A DNA stretch of 64,000 bases from Cephalotus follicularis (GCA_001972305.1 BDDD01000317.1:430292-494291); one strand, 5' to 3'; counted from the first letter of the stretch, positions 35,436 through 49,167 are shown. Notes: a model not told the origin generated them from the sequence alone. Translations and numbers: made by a program.

Positions 35436-36323
35436 TGATGGAGGAAAAATATACTTATAAAAGCAAGGACACGTGTCCACAGGAGACTTGACCAACTGTC
35501 CATGGGAGATTAGAGGCTTATCAGCAAGCCATGCCGAGGACCACACTCATGGCAAAGAATGTCCATCTCGGACCAAGAGACAATGTTCATTATTTTTTGA
35601 GGGCAACACATTGAGACCACAAGTCCGAGGACACTCCTCGGACCCAAAGGCAGAAGACCATATTCATGGCGTGAGGGCCGAGGACTCCCTCGGCCCAAAG
35701 TGTCTCTAAGGTGGAGAACAGGAGATACGGTCTCCTGTACACAGAAATTGAGGACCTCTTCCTCGGATGTCCTCATACTTGTTCCATCCTCGGAACCATA
35801 GCAGAGATTCTCTTTCCTCTGCAGACACTTCATACCCTATAATGGAGGATCTCAACCTTATCTACGAGATAAGGGGATAACCTTTACCAGATTTGTTGGG
35901 ATTTAAGCTTATCCAAATAAAGAGATAGAGTTCAAGTCAACTACTACCAAAGGAAAGTAGCGACACTATAGGCGGAGATAAGGGAATGTCCGAGATCCTC
36001 GGCACTTCCTAGGGGATAACGATCACATCCATTCACACGCTCATTCAGTTACCAAAAATCCACTATAAATACAAGTTCAACACACTGAACAAAGGTCAGC
36101 AATTTTTGCATTCAAGAGAGTATAATATTCCATTTGCACTTGACTAACTTGAGCGTCGGAGTGTCCCCGGGAGAACAACCTCCTGGGCCTTCACCATTGT
36201 TGTTACTTGTGCAGGTGTCCGAGATCAGTTTCTTCCTCACAGGCATCAGTGACAAGCGTTTCTCTTAACAAATCAAAGTCCTCCACGTAGGATACTGTTG
36301 AGAGAAGGATTTCTGCATCAACA
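35436..36323 (+). repeat. 3' LTR (888 bp) of the deleted element
   Basis: Starts TGATGGAGGAAAAA and ends TTTCTGCATCAACA. TATAAATA at 36064-36071 lies about 250 bp from the end, which defines a long U3 and a short R-U5 and sets the + orientation. Related LTRs lie at 31051-31697 and 63770-64000, both on the minus strand. Confidence 0.9.
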
Positions 36324-36328
36324 GTTAC

Positions 36329-37098
36329 TATTGCTTTATTGTTTTTTTTAATCGTGAGAGATAAGGGAGAGAAAAATGTTTTCTCTTTTTTTAGTAAAAC
36401 ATTTTCCTATATTTATGTTAATATTTTTCGTTGACCGTAAATTATTTTCTTTTTACTAAACACAGAAAAATAAGAAAAATATTTTTTAAGAAGTTATTTT
36501 TTTTTAAATAAAGAGAACCTAGTGATATGAAAATTTTCTTTTCCAACTTACTTGGATTTATACAATCTTCCAACTTACTTTGATTTATATAATCACGTAT
36601 GAATGCAATGGTATAAATTCATCCACAACCATAAAAATCCTCGTTACCTTTTTCCTTTGAGGCTTGAATTGAATATTTCCAGTAACACTTATTCAATTTA
36701 TATTGTTGATTGGACCAAGTTATTATACTCAATCATTTTTAAGCACCTCCCACTATTCTATTTCGATTATATTCTCACACACTTCCTTGTAAAGAACCAA
36801 TCCCAAAACTCTAATTTAATTTTTGATAATAATGGAAGAAGAGAAAACCATATACATTCATTTGCGTTCCTAAATTCTACACCTAATGTATCCTAATTCT
36901 AAATAATTTCTTTAGATTTACTATTCCAAAGTATGCATTAGTTTATAATCAACAAACTATATGAAGTTATATACAGAATTCCAACAAGTCAATCAAATTC
37001 GACTTATAATCAGAGTGGAAGAAAAACACAGCTCATTCACAAAACCAAATAGTTGTTCATCCACCTTCCATTTCAAGCGAGAGAGCATGACTGTCATG
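36329..37098. other. Intergenic DNA upstream of histone H4
   Basis: AT-rich sequence with no recognised gene. The first 190 bp (to about 36515) look like the right half of an inverted-repeat element interrupted by the LTR element. The open frame near 36603-36896 has no known motif and is likely chance. Confidence 0.5.
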
Positions 37099-37330
37099 CC
37101 ACGTCACCGATCCGCAGCTCCAAAAAACTCACAATCTTAGCCTTTCATTTCACCATCCACGGTCCAAATCTCCTTGAAAACCTTCGACCTGGATCGACCC
37201 AAAAGCCCCACTCTCTCCGGTCTCCCTATAAATACTCCAAATGACTCGCATTAATCGCCATCTCACAAAATCAAGGAATCCCTCTCTCATTCACTTAGCA
37301 GTTTATCAATATCAGATTTTGTGATTCAGG
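37099..37330 (+). promoter_or_regulatory. Histone H4 promoter: type I element and TATA box
   Basis: CCACGTCACCGATCCGCA at 37099-37116 contains the hexamer ACGTCA and the octamer GATCCGCG with one change (final A). Together these form the type I element known to drive S-phase expression of plant histone genes. TATAAATA at 37227-37234 lies about 110 bp downstream, so transcription should start near 37260. Confidence 0.85.
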
Positions 37331-37937
37331 TTCGTCTTTATGTGATTTTTCGTTTATGTAGTTCAATTTCATAAATGAAGAGTCAGGGTTTAAGTTAATG
37401 TTTTTGATTTAATTTTTACTCGATACGTATTTTGTTTAATTTTACCTGTGTTATGTTAATTTCTCTATTCTTCTTAAGATTCAATATTATTTTATTCGTA
37501 ATTTTGTGTGTTTTGTTGTTAATCCATTTCTCGCATTTACTGTGCTCCCTTTTGTTTGGTCGCTGAGAAAACGAATGAAAGAGAAGCTAAAATAACTTGG
37601 AATCTGATGAGTAGTTAGGTCTTTTGTTGCAACTTCTTATATCATGACCTTTATCTGCTTATGTCATCCTGCTTTTTTTAATTTAAATTTTATAATGTCA
37701 ATTAAGCACCTAATCAAGTTTCTCATCATTTGTCACTTTCCCTCTTTTAACTACTTGTTTGGTTACCGAGAAAATACGAGGGATTTTGAGTTTTAAAATT
37801 GTAAATTGCAATCAAGTTGAGATAAATTTCGCAAATACTTGTCGATATTATGATCTAATGTGAGATAAATTTTTTCTGAAATTTTTAGGGTTTCAATAAA
37901 CGGGAAACTAAATTCATGTTTTTTTTTCGTTCAACAG
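37330..37937 (+). other. Probable 5'UTR intron of the histone H4 gene
   Basis: A donor CAG-GTTCGT at 37330 and an acceptor TCAACAG ending at 37937 frame an AT-rich stretch of 608 bp. The acceptor lies 12 bp before the H4 start codon. The stretch between TATA box and ATG is about 700 bp, too long for a usual H4 leader. This is an inference from splice signals. Confidence 0.65.
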
Positions 37938-37946
37938 ATTGATTGA

Positions 37947-38261
<315 letters not shown>

Positions 38262-40500
38262 GGCTTTTGGGGGTGTTGGAAAGTCTTGCTGGTGTCAAGA
38301 ATGGAGGGTTTTTTAGGATTTAGTTGATGTTCTTGTTTTTTAGGATATTGTAAAGTAGGGTTATATTTGGATGGGTATTAATGCAAACTTTGTTGTAACT
38401 ATTCTGCTGGAATTTTGAATGACATTTGTGGTGTTTGATTTCAAAGACTTATGTCGTTTATTGCTTTTGTTGATTGTCTCTAATGTGATCAAATTTACCT
38501 TTAAATTTTCCTAATGTGATCAAATTTGCCCTTTAGTCTCTTGGCCTATTAATTTGAATATTTAAGCCTTTAAATTGAGTAATTGTTATCTTCTTTTTTC
38601 CCTTAAAAGAAAATGTATTAAAGAAACAAGTTTAATTACAAACTACGAGGATAAGAAACATTTTCTTGATCTAAAATACAAAAGCGTTGGTTTTGAAAAG
38701 TTAAAATATCCCTTAACAGGTTTAGTCCTATTTTTGCCATTCTAAGTATAGCGCAATTTTCATAACATTGTCTCAAGATTAGAATATTTACCGATGAAAC
38801 GAGTTACACTACATATTCATTGGCCCTGTTCATTTAATTAGAGACTGTCCAATAATAATTGTTATATTTTTATAATGGTTATTATTGTTCTGACTAAAGA
38901 TTCAATAAAATTTAAAAAAAAAAGTGATTTTAATAGTTAAAAGTCAATTTTTTAATATTTTAATCCTTTTTATAAGAGAAGTTATAAGAAGAAATGTGAG
39001 TCACTGTCACCATATGATCTGTAGGAGAAGTAATTATCATTTAGAAACTCATATAAATACTTGTGAAAGGAATAATCGTCATATAAAAACTCCATAGTTA
39101 TTGTAAGATAAATAACCACCACGTGAGAATTTATATAAATTAATTGAAGTAAATCATTAAAAAATGTTTCCTTGAACATATGTGTAAAGGTTATTAAGGT
39201 TAATAAATGTCAATCTCAAACAGAAACTTCATCTACTTTTAAATTATTATAATTTTTTTAAATTTTGTTGAATGTTATTACCAACAATAATATGATTAGT
39301 CCATGAAAGTAGTAAAATACTCAAATTTTAAATTTATGAATGAGCCAAATATCTAAATATTTTTAATCAAATTAGAAGGATTTAAGTGTCTAAACCCCAC
39401 AAACCTCAAATGTTTTCTAGAATTTTCATTCATAAAAGTAGTGTGTTTTTTTTTTTTCCTTTTTGTTTCTTTATACATTAATTTTATTGGTTTTGCAGAT
39501 TTATTCCTTGCTTTGTTTTTATAGGCATAAATTGGTCACGCAAAGGTGGGTCACGAAGCAAGTTTTGAAGGTTGGCAATGCGAGTTAAGAGTCAATAGTT
39601 AAATGCCAATGGGTCCTTCTAAAATGGCTATGCCTTGTAACCTAACCTATGCTTTCATTATCAATTGTCTTTCATTTAATGCGGTATTATCCCTGACGAG
39701 ATGCTTTATGGGATAGAGTGAACGAAATACGAATGGGACAGTGGTCCTACACATGCCCATGGAGACGTGTGAACCCACCTTCCTTGTAATTTCCCAACTC
39801 AACAAAAGTCGGTTTGCCCCTTTTATTAATGTTATTAGCGTATACAGTTCATTTATTTCTCTTCAATATATGAATCTGTGTATACAATGACATTTACCTA
39901 ACTACGAAGGAAGTGTTAATTAATTTGTTTGTAGAATTAATTTGGTTCAATTTGAATTGCTCCATAACTATAACGTTTTGTTTTATATAAGAGGGGAAAA
40001 TCTATACCCACCAGCTCTAATTAAATACTGTTTTTTTTTTACTTAAAGCAGTAATTATTAGTATTTTTTTTTAAAAACAATAAGCATTGTTGATTTTTTA
40101 TTATAAAAAAACATTTTTTATCAGATCTAAATATAATAATTGAGAAATTACCACATTTTCAAGTAATTAATACAAAATTTTTTAAAAAAATTAATATTTA
40201 TTATTTTTATTTACAAAACTACTTCACAAACTATTTTAGTGATACACTCACCAATACCATACACACTCGAAAAATCTATCACGGTCCGCTCCATTCCATA
40301 ATTAATATTCGCATAACCATCTATTACTTGACGTATAGGTAAAGTTAGAATATAAAAAAAAAGAAGCAAAATTTCAATAAGGTGGGGGCCACATCACTTT
40401 AGGATTCCAACACGTGGCATGCTTTAATGGTTTGTCAGGTAAACAAAGTCATTGTCATTTCGTATATATTAACTCCAAGTGCACCATGAATCATAGACTT
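38262..40500. other. H4 3'UTR and AT-rich intergenic DNA
   Basis: The first 200-250 bp are presumably the H4 3'UTR (T-rich, with a TTGTAACT... region near 38390). A short direct repeat AATGTGATCAAATTT occurs at about 38480 and 38513. The remainder, to the promoter of the next gene, is AT-rich with no recognised gene or transposon terminus. Confidence 0.5.
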
Positions 40501-41409
40501 AATAAACACCACCAACCCTAAAAAAATAAATAAATCAAAATCTCTCTCTATGCCATTTCCTTGAAGTTTCATTATACACTCAATTTTGTCTATTTCTCTT
40601 TCTCCAATATTTCATCAGGTAATCTCTTGTTGAAGAAACACCGATTCTTGTTTTTGCTTCTCTTTTTTCTTTTGGTCTACACTGTGTCCATACATTGATT
40701 TCAGGTACTTCATCGAAATCATATTCACTATTGTTTGCCTGTGTAATAATATATATAGACCCGATTGCGATTTTATGTGTTTCTAGTATCTTTTTGGCGA
40801 TAAATTTTGAAGTTTGATGCTTGAGTAAAGTAAATTGGATTTTTTTATGATTTTTTTTGAGTTTATGTGAAATGGAAGTTGATGGAAGCAGTGTGATTGT
40901 AAGTATTTTCCCATGGTTCGAAGTTGGATTTTGAAGGAGGTTAATAACTTTTTTTTTTTCGAAATGGAAGAAAAGGAATTTACCTCATAGATGGTTTTGA
41001 ATTTTTATAATTTTACTTATGGACTTAGTTTCTGATTTAGTTTTTGTGGTTATTTAATGAATTATTAATTAGATCTTGTGCTACCTTACTATACTGATTC
41101 TCTTGATATGAAATTTTAGTAAAATATTTACTTTTGAGATTTTTAACTGTTCTCTCTCTCGCTCTCTCTTATAATTCGAATATTTATTTTGAAGCGGTGA
41201 AATTATAGTCTTTATCTTTCTTTGGCTAATAAAGAATAAAACATACTAAAAAGAGACTAGAAACTGCTTGATTTTAAGTTGGTAGAATCCTTATTGGGAG
41301 ATTGTATTTGCATTTATTTCAGGGTGGTATTCAAAAGCTACTTCTGATTTGTTCTGCTAGGACTTGATACTGGACTCATATTTGATAATACAAGTGAAAA
41401 TTTGGAGTA
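40495..41409 (+). promoter_or_regulatory. 5'UTR with intron of the RS/RG-rich protein gene
   Basis: A candidate TATA region TATATATTAA lies near 40462. The leader then contains AACCCTAA (telo box, about 40514) and pyrimidine-rich sequence. A donor TCATCAG-GTAATC at 40619 and an acceptor TTATTTCAG ending at 41322 frame a 704-bp 5'UTR intron. A second UTR exon (41323-41409) leads to the start codon. Borders are inferred from splice signals. Confidence 0.6.
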
Positions 41410-44400
41410 ATGTCGCTTTCAGGACGTGAAGAGGTGTTTATTTTTACTTCTAAATTGCCCTTCCCTTGTATTAGAGAAGTACAGAACATTTACTTGTAAT
41501 TGCTTATTATTTAACCTTGAATTTGGCAGACTGGGGTGAAACCTGTTTCCTGGCAGTCTGGTGATTATAGTGCGGGTGTTCCTATCAAGAAAAGGAGGTT
41601 CCCAATAATTCGACCTCCTTCACCTTCACCTGAAGAGCCATCTCTGGTGCCAGCAGAAAATGATTTACTTCCAAAAGAACAATGTGGCCCATTGCAGGCG
41701 TCAACCATTTCAAATGCAAGTGTTTTGGTGAGCTCATCGAGCTTATCCAATGAAAACAAGAACATTCTACCCGAGGAAAGGAAGAGGTATTCTGATGCTA
41801 CAACTGTCAGCCTGGTGCAAAACTATGCTGACCTTTCAAAAGTTAAACTTGAAGAAGCAAGCCTTACAATTCATTCTGGATCTTTGGCGGAGATTGGCAG
41901 CAGTGAGAAGTTTATGGCGGAAGGTATGCCCACCATCCTCTTGGAAGATTTAACAAAAACTGAGTTGAAATTAGCTCCCAGTGAAGCTCTTGGAGTCATT
42001 GTAGGAAAAAAGATACATAGTCAGCAAAAAGTGTATGGACAGTGTGAATTAGAAAGATCTACAGTTTCTGGGAAAACTGAGTTGTCAGTAGGTTTAAAGG
42101 AGCAACTTGTTTCAGCTTTGGCAGGTCAAAATGGTGAAGAGAGTAATCTGAATCAGGAAAATGAGGAAACTGTTTCATTAAATTTGTCTTTAAGCAAGGA
42201 GGAAAGTGTTGCCAAATGTAAAAGTGATAATACTGGGTCAAATTTTGACATTGCTAATACACTTGCTAAGAGATGTAACTGGGATTTAAATACTACTATG
42301 GATGCATGGGAAGGCCCAGTGAGTGATTCAGGTGCAGCTGAGGTCACTGTTGGTGGGTTGGAGACAGTTAGTGACATTCATTTTATAAAGCCATTGATGA
42401 TCTCAACTGGGATAGTTGGTGTAACTTCAGAAAAACAAATCCTTAAAGCTAATGATACTAAATCATCTACACCATCTGGCCAACCTTATAATCATGAGGA
42501 TCCTCTTCATTTGCGCCTTTGTCCACCTATTGTTCTGTCAAACTTCGGTCAGCAACCTTCCTGCTCATCGGCTAGAGTAGATGCAAATGGGGTTATTCCG
42601 AACACTAGCTTGCCTGGAGTATTGATGCCTACTGGCAATCTGATCTCGGTTAATACTAGAACTGTAAAAGCAGAACCACTTGATGAGAGTGTCAAACATG
42701 GTACCGAGGGAGCTAGAGTCATTCCTGGCGGATTATTAGATTTTAACAGAGTGAAGAGTGAAGTAGTTGAGAGATCTAATCTAGAAGTCCTGAAGACTTT
42801 AAATGGGAGCACAATGAAATTACTGGATGATCCTAGATCCATTAAATCTGAACCAGTTAATGAGGGTAATCAAGTAACACTCAAGACGATGGAGGGTAAG
42901 TCAAACCAACCAGATAAACTGATTCTTGAAGATTTGGATTACCAAGGAGTACCTACTTGTTCAACTGGGTTGTTTATTAGGCATGACGTATCACAATTTT
43001 TAGAAACACTTGTAAATACTACAGGGGAACATCATAATGAAGAAGTGACTCAGGGAACAATTGGAAATGCTGGACCAGTTGCTTCTGAAATGGTATTGGG
43101 TCAAAATAGTGATCAGTCAAATATTTCTGAAGTGGTTGATACTCCAATAGCTGAAGATAAAAACAATGATGACACTGAGGAGCACTGCAGATTGAAATTC
43201 ATGAATGAACTCCCTGACTTACGGGGAACTGGTGAGGCTTCTGAGAGTGATGAGGAAAAGATCAACTTATCAGGTGACATGTTAGAGGAAGATTCTTATG
43301 GTTCTGATTATGAGTCAGATGCCAATCATGATTTAACCATGGGTATGGATACAGAACAAGATGGTAGAGTAGAGGATGACTTTGAAGATGGTGAGGTCCG
43401 AGAACCACAAGAACATAAACAAGAGAATTTTGAAATTGAGGGCTCTATATGTGAGAAAAGAGAAGTAGACCACATCTGTCCTGGTGATTCGGGTGATAAA
43501 AATGCAAGACTTGCCAGTTATGATCATCCTACTTCATCCCACATTGAAGAAAAAGATACTAATGAAGAAGACCTTGGTGTGACAGGTAATAGCGCTGTCA
43601 AAAAATGCATTGACACAGTCCATGATGAGAAAACCAATATGGTTGCTGATAATGATACCTATATGTTAGAATTATCTACGGTTGAGATGCCGATGAGTGA
43701 AGCCGACATTGAAGCCATTCAAGGAGAACCCCTTGATACGTTCAGAAGGGATGATTCCTTGAAAGGCCAGGAGATTGAACAGTCATCTAATCAAGCCACC
43801 AACAGAAATCCAGTATCTTCAGGCACTTGTGGTCAGGGTTCAGATGATAATATTAAAATGACTGATGTGGTAGAAAAGAAGGATTCATCTGAATCGGCTT
43901 TGCCCTTGGTGAAAGCTTCTTCAAATGGTGATGATACAGCTATGGATGTTAATTGTGCAGGTAATCGAAGCCGAATAATAAATTTGTCGCGAGCTACTAA
44001 TGTGTTATCTCCTGGTAAGACAAGATCTATTTCAGGCAGGTCATTGCCATCAGGACTTGGGAGAGGAAGATTACCTGATGTAGCACTTGATGGGGATAAA
44101 TTATATCCTCGAGGGAGGTGATTATTTGTACAATTGTTAATACTCCATTTTTTTATTTTATTGATAAAGGATTTTATAGATGTCTTTCTATCTGATTGCC
44201 TCTCTTGTCTCATTTTCAGAGACGAAATTTACCTCGACAGTTATCAGAAATTCTCAAGGGAGAGGCAGCAAGATCAATCATCTAGAAACTCTAGACCGAA
44301 TCTTTTGTGTGGCAGGGGGAGGGTTTCCAATCGGATAGACATGCTACATGGTGATTGGGATTCTGAACATGACTTGGCTCCAGAATTTTATAATGGTCCA

Positions 44401-45585
44401 ACTGAGTTTCATATGCCCAGACATAAATTTGCATCTGGTGTTGTGGATGCCAATCTTGAATTTAATGATTATAATATTGGGAATCATGGTTCAGTTGTTG
44501 GTAGTGGCCGGGGAGGTAGGAAAATTATAGATGGTGAGACTCCTATTTTCCGTCATCTTCCCTCGAGGAGGCGGTCTCCTAGAGTTAGAGATGGTCCCAA
44601 TCCACGTGGCCTTCAAATGGCTCGCAGAGTTCCTAGAAATAGTGGAGAAGGTTCTGAACTGATTGGACTGAGGCCTAGTGAGAAGTTCATGAGGGCTTTT
44701 CCTGATGGCAATCCAGATCCTGTGTTTGCACGTCCCCAAACTCAATATGAGCGATTAGACGGACATTTTGTTAGGGCGGAAAGGAACTTTTCTTCTGTCC
44801 AGAGAAGAGGACTTCCCCGAAATCGTTCAAAATCTCCAGTTAGATCAAGAACTCGTTCTCCTGGTCTGCGGATGTCTCCTAGGGAAAGATCCCAAGATGG
44901 TTTTGGTGGACATCCAGAACTGCCTCATCGAAGATCTCCAGCAGTCTACTGTATGGAGAGGATGAGATCACCTGATCATCGTGGTTTTCCGGGAGAAATA
45001 GTTGTGAGGAGGCACGGTTCTCCATCATATATGTCACGTCCTACTAATGATTTGAGGGAACTGGACAATGGGTGGGAGCACGGTCATCCTAGGTCTGTTA
45101 TCCCTCATAGCCATAGGAGCCCTTCTGGCCGGTTTGTTTTGAGAAACAATAGGAGATTTGATAATGTAGATCCTCGAGAAAGGACAGATGGTGATGAGTT
45201 CTTTGGGGGGCCTATGCATCCTGGCCAATTTCATGAGCTTGGAGGTGATGGAAATGGTGAGGAGAGAAGAAGGTTTCGGGAGAGAAGAGGACCTATACGG
45301 TCTTTTAGGCCTCCTTACAGTGGCGCCGATGGTGAGAATTTTCATCTTAATGCAGATGATGGCCCTAGGTCTTTTAGGTTCTGCCCAGAAGGTGGTACAG
45401 AGTTTCATGAAAGAGGCAGTTTGAGGGATAGAGACTTTGATAGACGGATGAAGAACCGGCCAGGGAACATGTCTAGGAGACCAAGAAGCATTGTAGAGCA
45501 TGAAGGGAATTTTAGGCATGGTGGTCAGGTATGGCATGAAGATGGGTTTGATGATATCTCAAGAATGAAGAGAAAAAGATTTTGA
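41410..45585 (+). CDS. Large unrecognised nuclear protein with acidic middle and RS/RG-rich C-terminus
   Basis: Exons 41410-41433, 41530-44117 and 44220-45585, with GT-AG borders and one continuous frame (3978 nt, 1325 aa). The first exon supplies MSLSGREE; the next continues [20 protein letters not shown] and KKRRFP, a probable nuclear signal. Residues about 30-860 are Ser/Glu/Asp-rich and largely disordered, with the distinct motif [13 protein letters not shown] near residue 255 and two [18 protein letters not shown] segments that resemble sumoylation consensus. An acidic block follows near 590-640. The C-terminal 450 residues carry many RSP, RRSP and RG motifs and end SRMKRKRF. I recall similar uncharacterised plant proteins but cannot name a function. 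A role in RNA or chromatin is inference from composition. Confidence 0.85.
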
Positions 45586-47660
45586 GTAGGTCTATCAGGA
45601 TAGGAATTGATCCTCTCAGGGATGCTTTTTGTGTAAGTGGGGGTAAGGGGTCTTGGGCAGAATCAGCTTTGGTAATTCACAAGTGGACCCGGGATACCAT
45701 ATCTGCCTGAAGCACAAGGAAAGTTTCTTTTCTGTTTGCTGTTCTTAAACCTTTAATGCTTGCATGGCTTGGTTGAAGACCGGATCCATCTAATGAATGC
45801 TTGATTGAACTATCATTTACATAGCTTGGTTCTTCTGGTACCATGGAAGCTAATCCTTCTTGAAACTTCATCAGTTTCCTTTATGTTGATTCTGAATTTT
45901 AGCTGCAACTTCTCAGTTTTAATTTAGCAAGTTTTGTACCATCATAAATATGGTGGCACATTATATGTTAAACGTCGTTCTTGGACAAGCCAAGTTCTTC
46001 AGTTTAACTTCTTGAACATGAGTTTTATGTGTTGCCAGAGCAGGTATGTAGGACGTGTATAGTTTGTGAACCGATGATTTTGATGCTGTTGAGAGTAAAG
46101 GAATTGCCTCGGGTTGCCTCTGGTTCTCAAAATCATCCTGGGATTTTGGACCATTTAAGAATTCACAATGCTGCATTGAGGTATGCTTAATTATGTTTCC
46201 AACTATGAGATGTCGCACCATTGCTTTTGCAGTGCTAGAGCTTTTATAAGTGCTGTTTATGAGCTCTAGCTTCGTTAACAAAAAGGAAACTTGCTGGCTA
46301 ACAGTAGCTCATATACTTATCTTGAGCCGTTTGTTAATGTATGGTGAGGCGAGATAGTGAGGGCAGGATCTTAGAGAATGCTCATGAAATTCAAGGAAGG
46401 GATTGGGTCTATTAGTTGTTCTTGGAGTAGATTATCTGAATGTCTTCTGAGTATATCATTATTGGGGGTAAATGTTTGTTGGAAACTGAAGATCTAATTG
46501 GCTATGCTGGTAACGGTTTCTGGAGCGTCACAATGTCATGTCCTGCTCTGATGTCCACTGATGATTCTTGCGAGGTCTGATAACCCTTTTTAGTCATAAA
46601 TGTGAACATAAAATTGGCCTGACGTTTCCATTTATAGCTGCTCCATGCATACCAGTTGCTTGGGTGGTGAGTGAATGCCTGCTGTACTGGTTATGATTTG
46701 TGAAGTTGTCTGGCATTAGTTTATATGGAAACCTGGTGTGAATTAGAGGAATATACAAGGGTGACCATCATCATAAGCCACTGCATCTTTTGATCCTTGG
46801 CATCTGCTGTACCTGGTGTGCCATGTATTGCTACGTGGTATCTGAAATAAAGAATAGCTAGCAATGTGTGGAGCATGCTTTGGATACGGGCATTGTTTTA
46901 CTACTAGAAAGGGTGAGTTGAGAGGTGAAGAACCTCCGGTAGAAGTGGTACAATATAGCTTGTGCTATTTCCTGTGGAACAGTGACATCTTTACTAATAA
47001 TTCTAGTAATAATAACAAAAAAATTACCAACTTTTTTTGAAAGTTGAACAAGTTGAGCTTGTGCAAAGACCCTTGGATTTATTATTAGCTCCTCATAAAT
47101 GCTGTATCTGACCATAAAATTGAAACTGGAAATGTTGACCCATGATCATGATGGCCTAGGGAACCATTTGTTTGAGTTTGGGAAGCTTTTGGTATCTTGT
47201 CGTTACCGTTGAAATATTTATATTTAAAGCAATAAATTCTAGAAATTGATTGCATGTTACAGATGAGGTTGAAATCGACCTCTTCCTACAAAATTCTGAA
47301 TCTTTAATGTGGAAGCGGGCCAAGTTGTTTGACCTTGTCAATGGTTGCTAAATTCCAATATTTGGCGCCAAGACGCCATTACCTACAATCCAGCATCATT
47401 GAGGGTTGCTCCTGGGCCTGACTGGTACAAACAATCGATATCTGGTCCAACTTTTAAAGGATTAATTGATTGATAAGGCCCCACAGATTATCAGATCTGT
47501 CATATGTTGGCCTTGTGGCCTGCTTGATGAGTCCTTGGGTCAATCTCGATCGTCTTTAGGTGCGTAAAGATTGGTTCTAATTCTTTCTTCACATTTGGGT
47601 TTGAACCAACTCATGCCAATTGCACTTGCTATGTGGACTTTTGGAAGGGTTGGTAATTTG
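45586..47660. other. 3'UTR and intergenic DNA
   Basis: The first part is the 3'UTR of the preceding gene; the length is unknown. No coding sequence was recognised in either strand; open frames are short. Sequence composition is less AT-rich to about 47150 than farther on, so the transcript may extend well past the stop codon or the area may be an old gene relic. Confidence 0.45.
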
Positions 47661-47689
47661 GGTCATGAAATGCGACCTGAATCAAAATC

Positions 47690-48210
47690 AGAACGAAATA
47701 AGTAGGTTTTTGGTCAAGTTTAAATAGTTTCGGATCAATTTTTGGTTGACCCGTTTGACACGAATAATAAACAGATTAATTTCAGATCAACCTGCAAAAC
47801 TCGAAATTGACCCGATTATTAAACGAGTCACCTATCTACTTGTTAAACGGTAAATGAGTTTTGGATGATTGTAATGTTTGATGATATTTTACATGTTGAT
47901 GATGGATATGTTTGTTTAGATATATATGTATTAGATGAATAATTGCATATTAAAATTAGAAATTTGAATATTTTTTTAAACAGGTCAAAATCGGGATATA
48001 AACAGGTTGACTCAAAATGACTCATTTAATAAACGGGTTACACGGGTCGTGTCGTGTCACCCGTTTATTAAATGGGTCGGGTTATGGTTGATGTATCTGA
48101 CACTATTATTAAACGGGTCGTGTTCGAGTGAACCTATTTATCGTCATACTCATGTGTTGACACGACCCGTTCATAATCCGTCGACGCGAATTGTCAATCA
48201 TAACTTGTGG
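47690..48210. repeat. Degenerate repeat relic rich in AAACGGGTC motifs
   Basis: Repeated GACCCG, AAACGGGTC and GGGTCGTGTCGTGTCACCCG strings in both orientations, typical of decayed plant transposon termini. No ends or target duplication could be fixed. Confidence 0.5.
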
Positions 48211-49167
48211 TCCCTGGTCTCTCTAGATGTTTTGAAGGGTTTATGCAAATAAATCTAAATGGAAAAAGTGATATTTTTATATAAAACTGAGATCTCGTGC
48301 AAAACATGGATAATATTATTTGACATTGTATTTTGTTAAATTTTCTTAACATAATTATTATAGATATAGATAGATTCACACTTTGAATTTAAATCGCATA
48401 GTCATAAAATAATAACACAAGTATTCTGTTTTTTTTTTAAGGAAAAAATAGAATTAAAAAATCCTAACTTTATTGGTTTGCTTTAACTATAAATAAAGCA
48501 AACGTTGTTTTATAAGATATAAACGAGAGAAACATAATTGGTTCATGAAACAAGATAGAAAAAGAGAAGTCAACGAAGAGGATGGTGTTTCAGAAACCAT
48601 TTATTGGTCATGTTGTTTTTTTTTTTTTTTTTGGTTCCTTTTACTCAATTTTCATATTACTCTATTTATGAATTGACTATTAATTTAGATGCAAATAGAG
48701 ATACTGGTATCGGTTCCATGATAATTCATCTTAGGATATTTTATTAATTATTGTTGTTTGAGAGTGGTGTATATAAATAAGATTCAAGTAGGATCAAATT
48801 TGTAGATTAAAGTTTTGTAATATAAATATGACTCAAAGATTACTTTATTTATGTGGCAATTTTTTTAGATCTAATTGTCATCTTACGAGGATGTTTGAAA
48901 TCTTAAATATTAAATCTTGAAATTTTTATATATTGCTATATAAACATAATTTATGTTTCGATATAAGTATAGTTTTTATACTTATAATTTATAAATTTAA
49001 TTATATTAAACAGATATAGATTATGCATGTTAATTTTTAAGTTTATTTAAAATTTATAATTATTTCATCGCTGCTTAAAAATTTAGACCACTATATAGTT
49101 TTCTCTATCTACGATAAAAAATTAACGTATTCGATGATATATTTTAGGTATTCAACTAGCTTAAAAA
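48211..49167. other. AT-rich intergenic DNA
   Basis: Very AT-rich. Contains a T-run of 18 at about 48616-48633. No gene recognised. The last bases CTTAAAAA abut the Copia LTR. Confidence 0.55.

Larger units (their letters stand above)
34612..36323 (+). mobile_element. Internally deleted LTR retrotransposon with perfect target duplication (1712 bp)
   Basis: Flanked by GTTAC on both sides (34607-34611 and 36324-36328). The left 203 bp (34612-34814) are near-identical to the start of the 3' LTR (35436-36323): both run TGATGGAGGAAAAATATACT through GTCCGAGGACACTCCTC. The rest of the 5' LTR, the primer-binding site and gag-pol are gone. The remaining internal part is 34815-35435, ending with the purine tract AGGGGGGCATA next to the 3' LTR. 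No protein is encoded. Confidence 0.9.
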
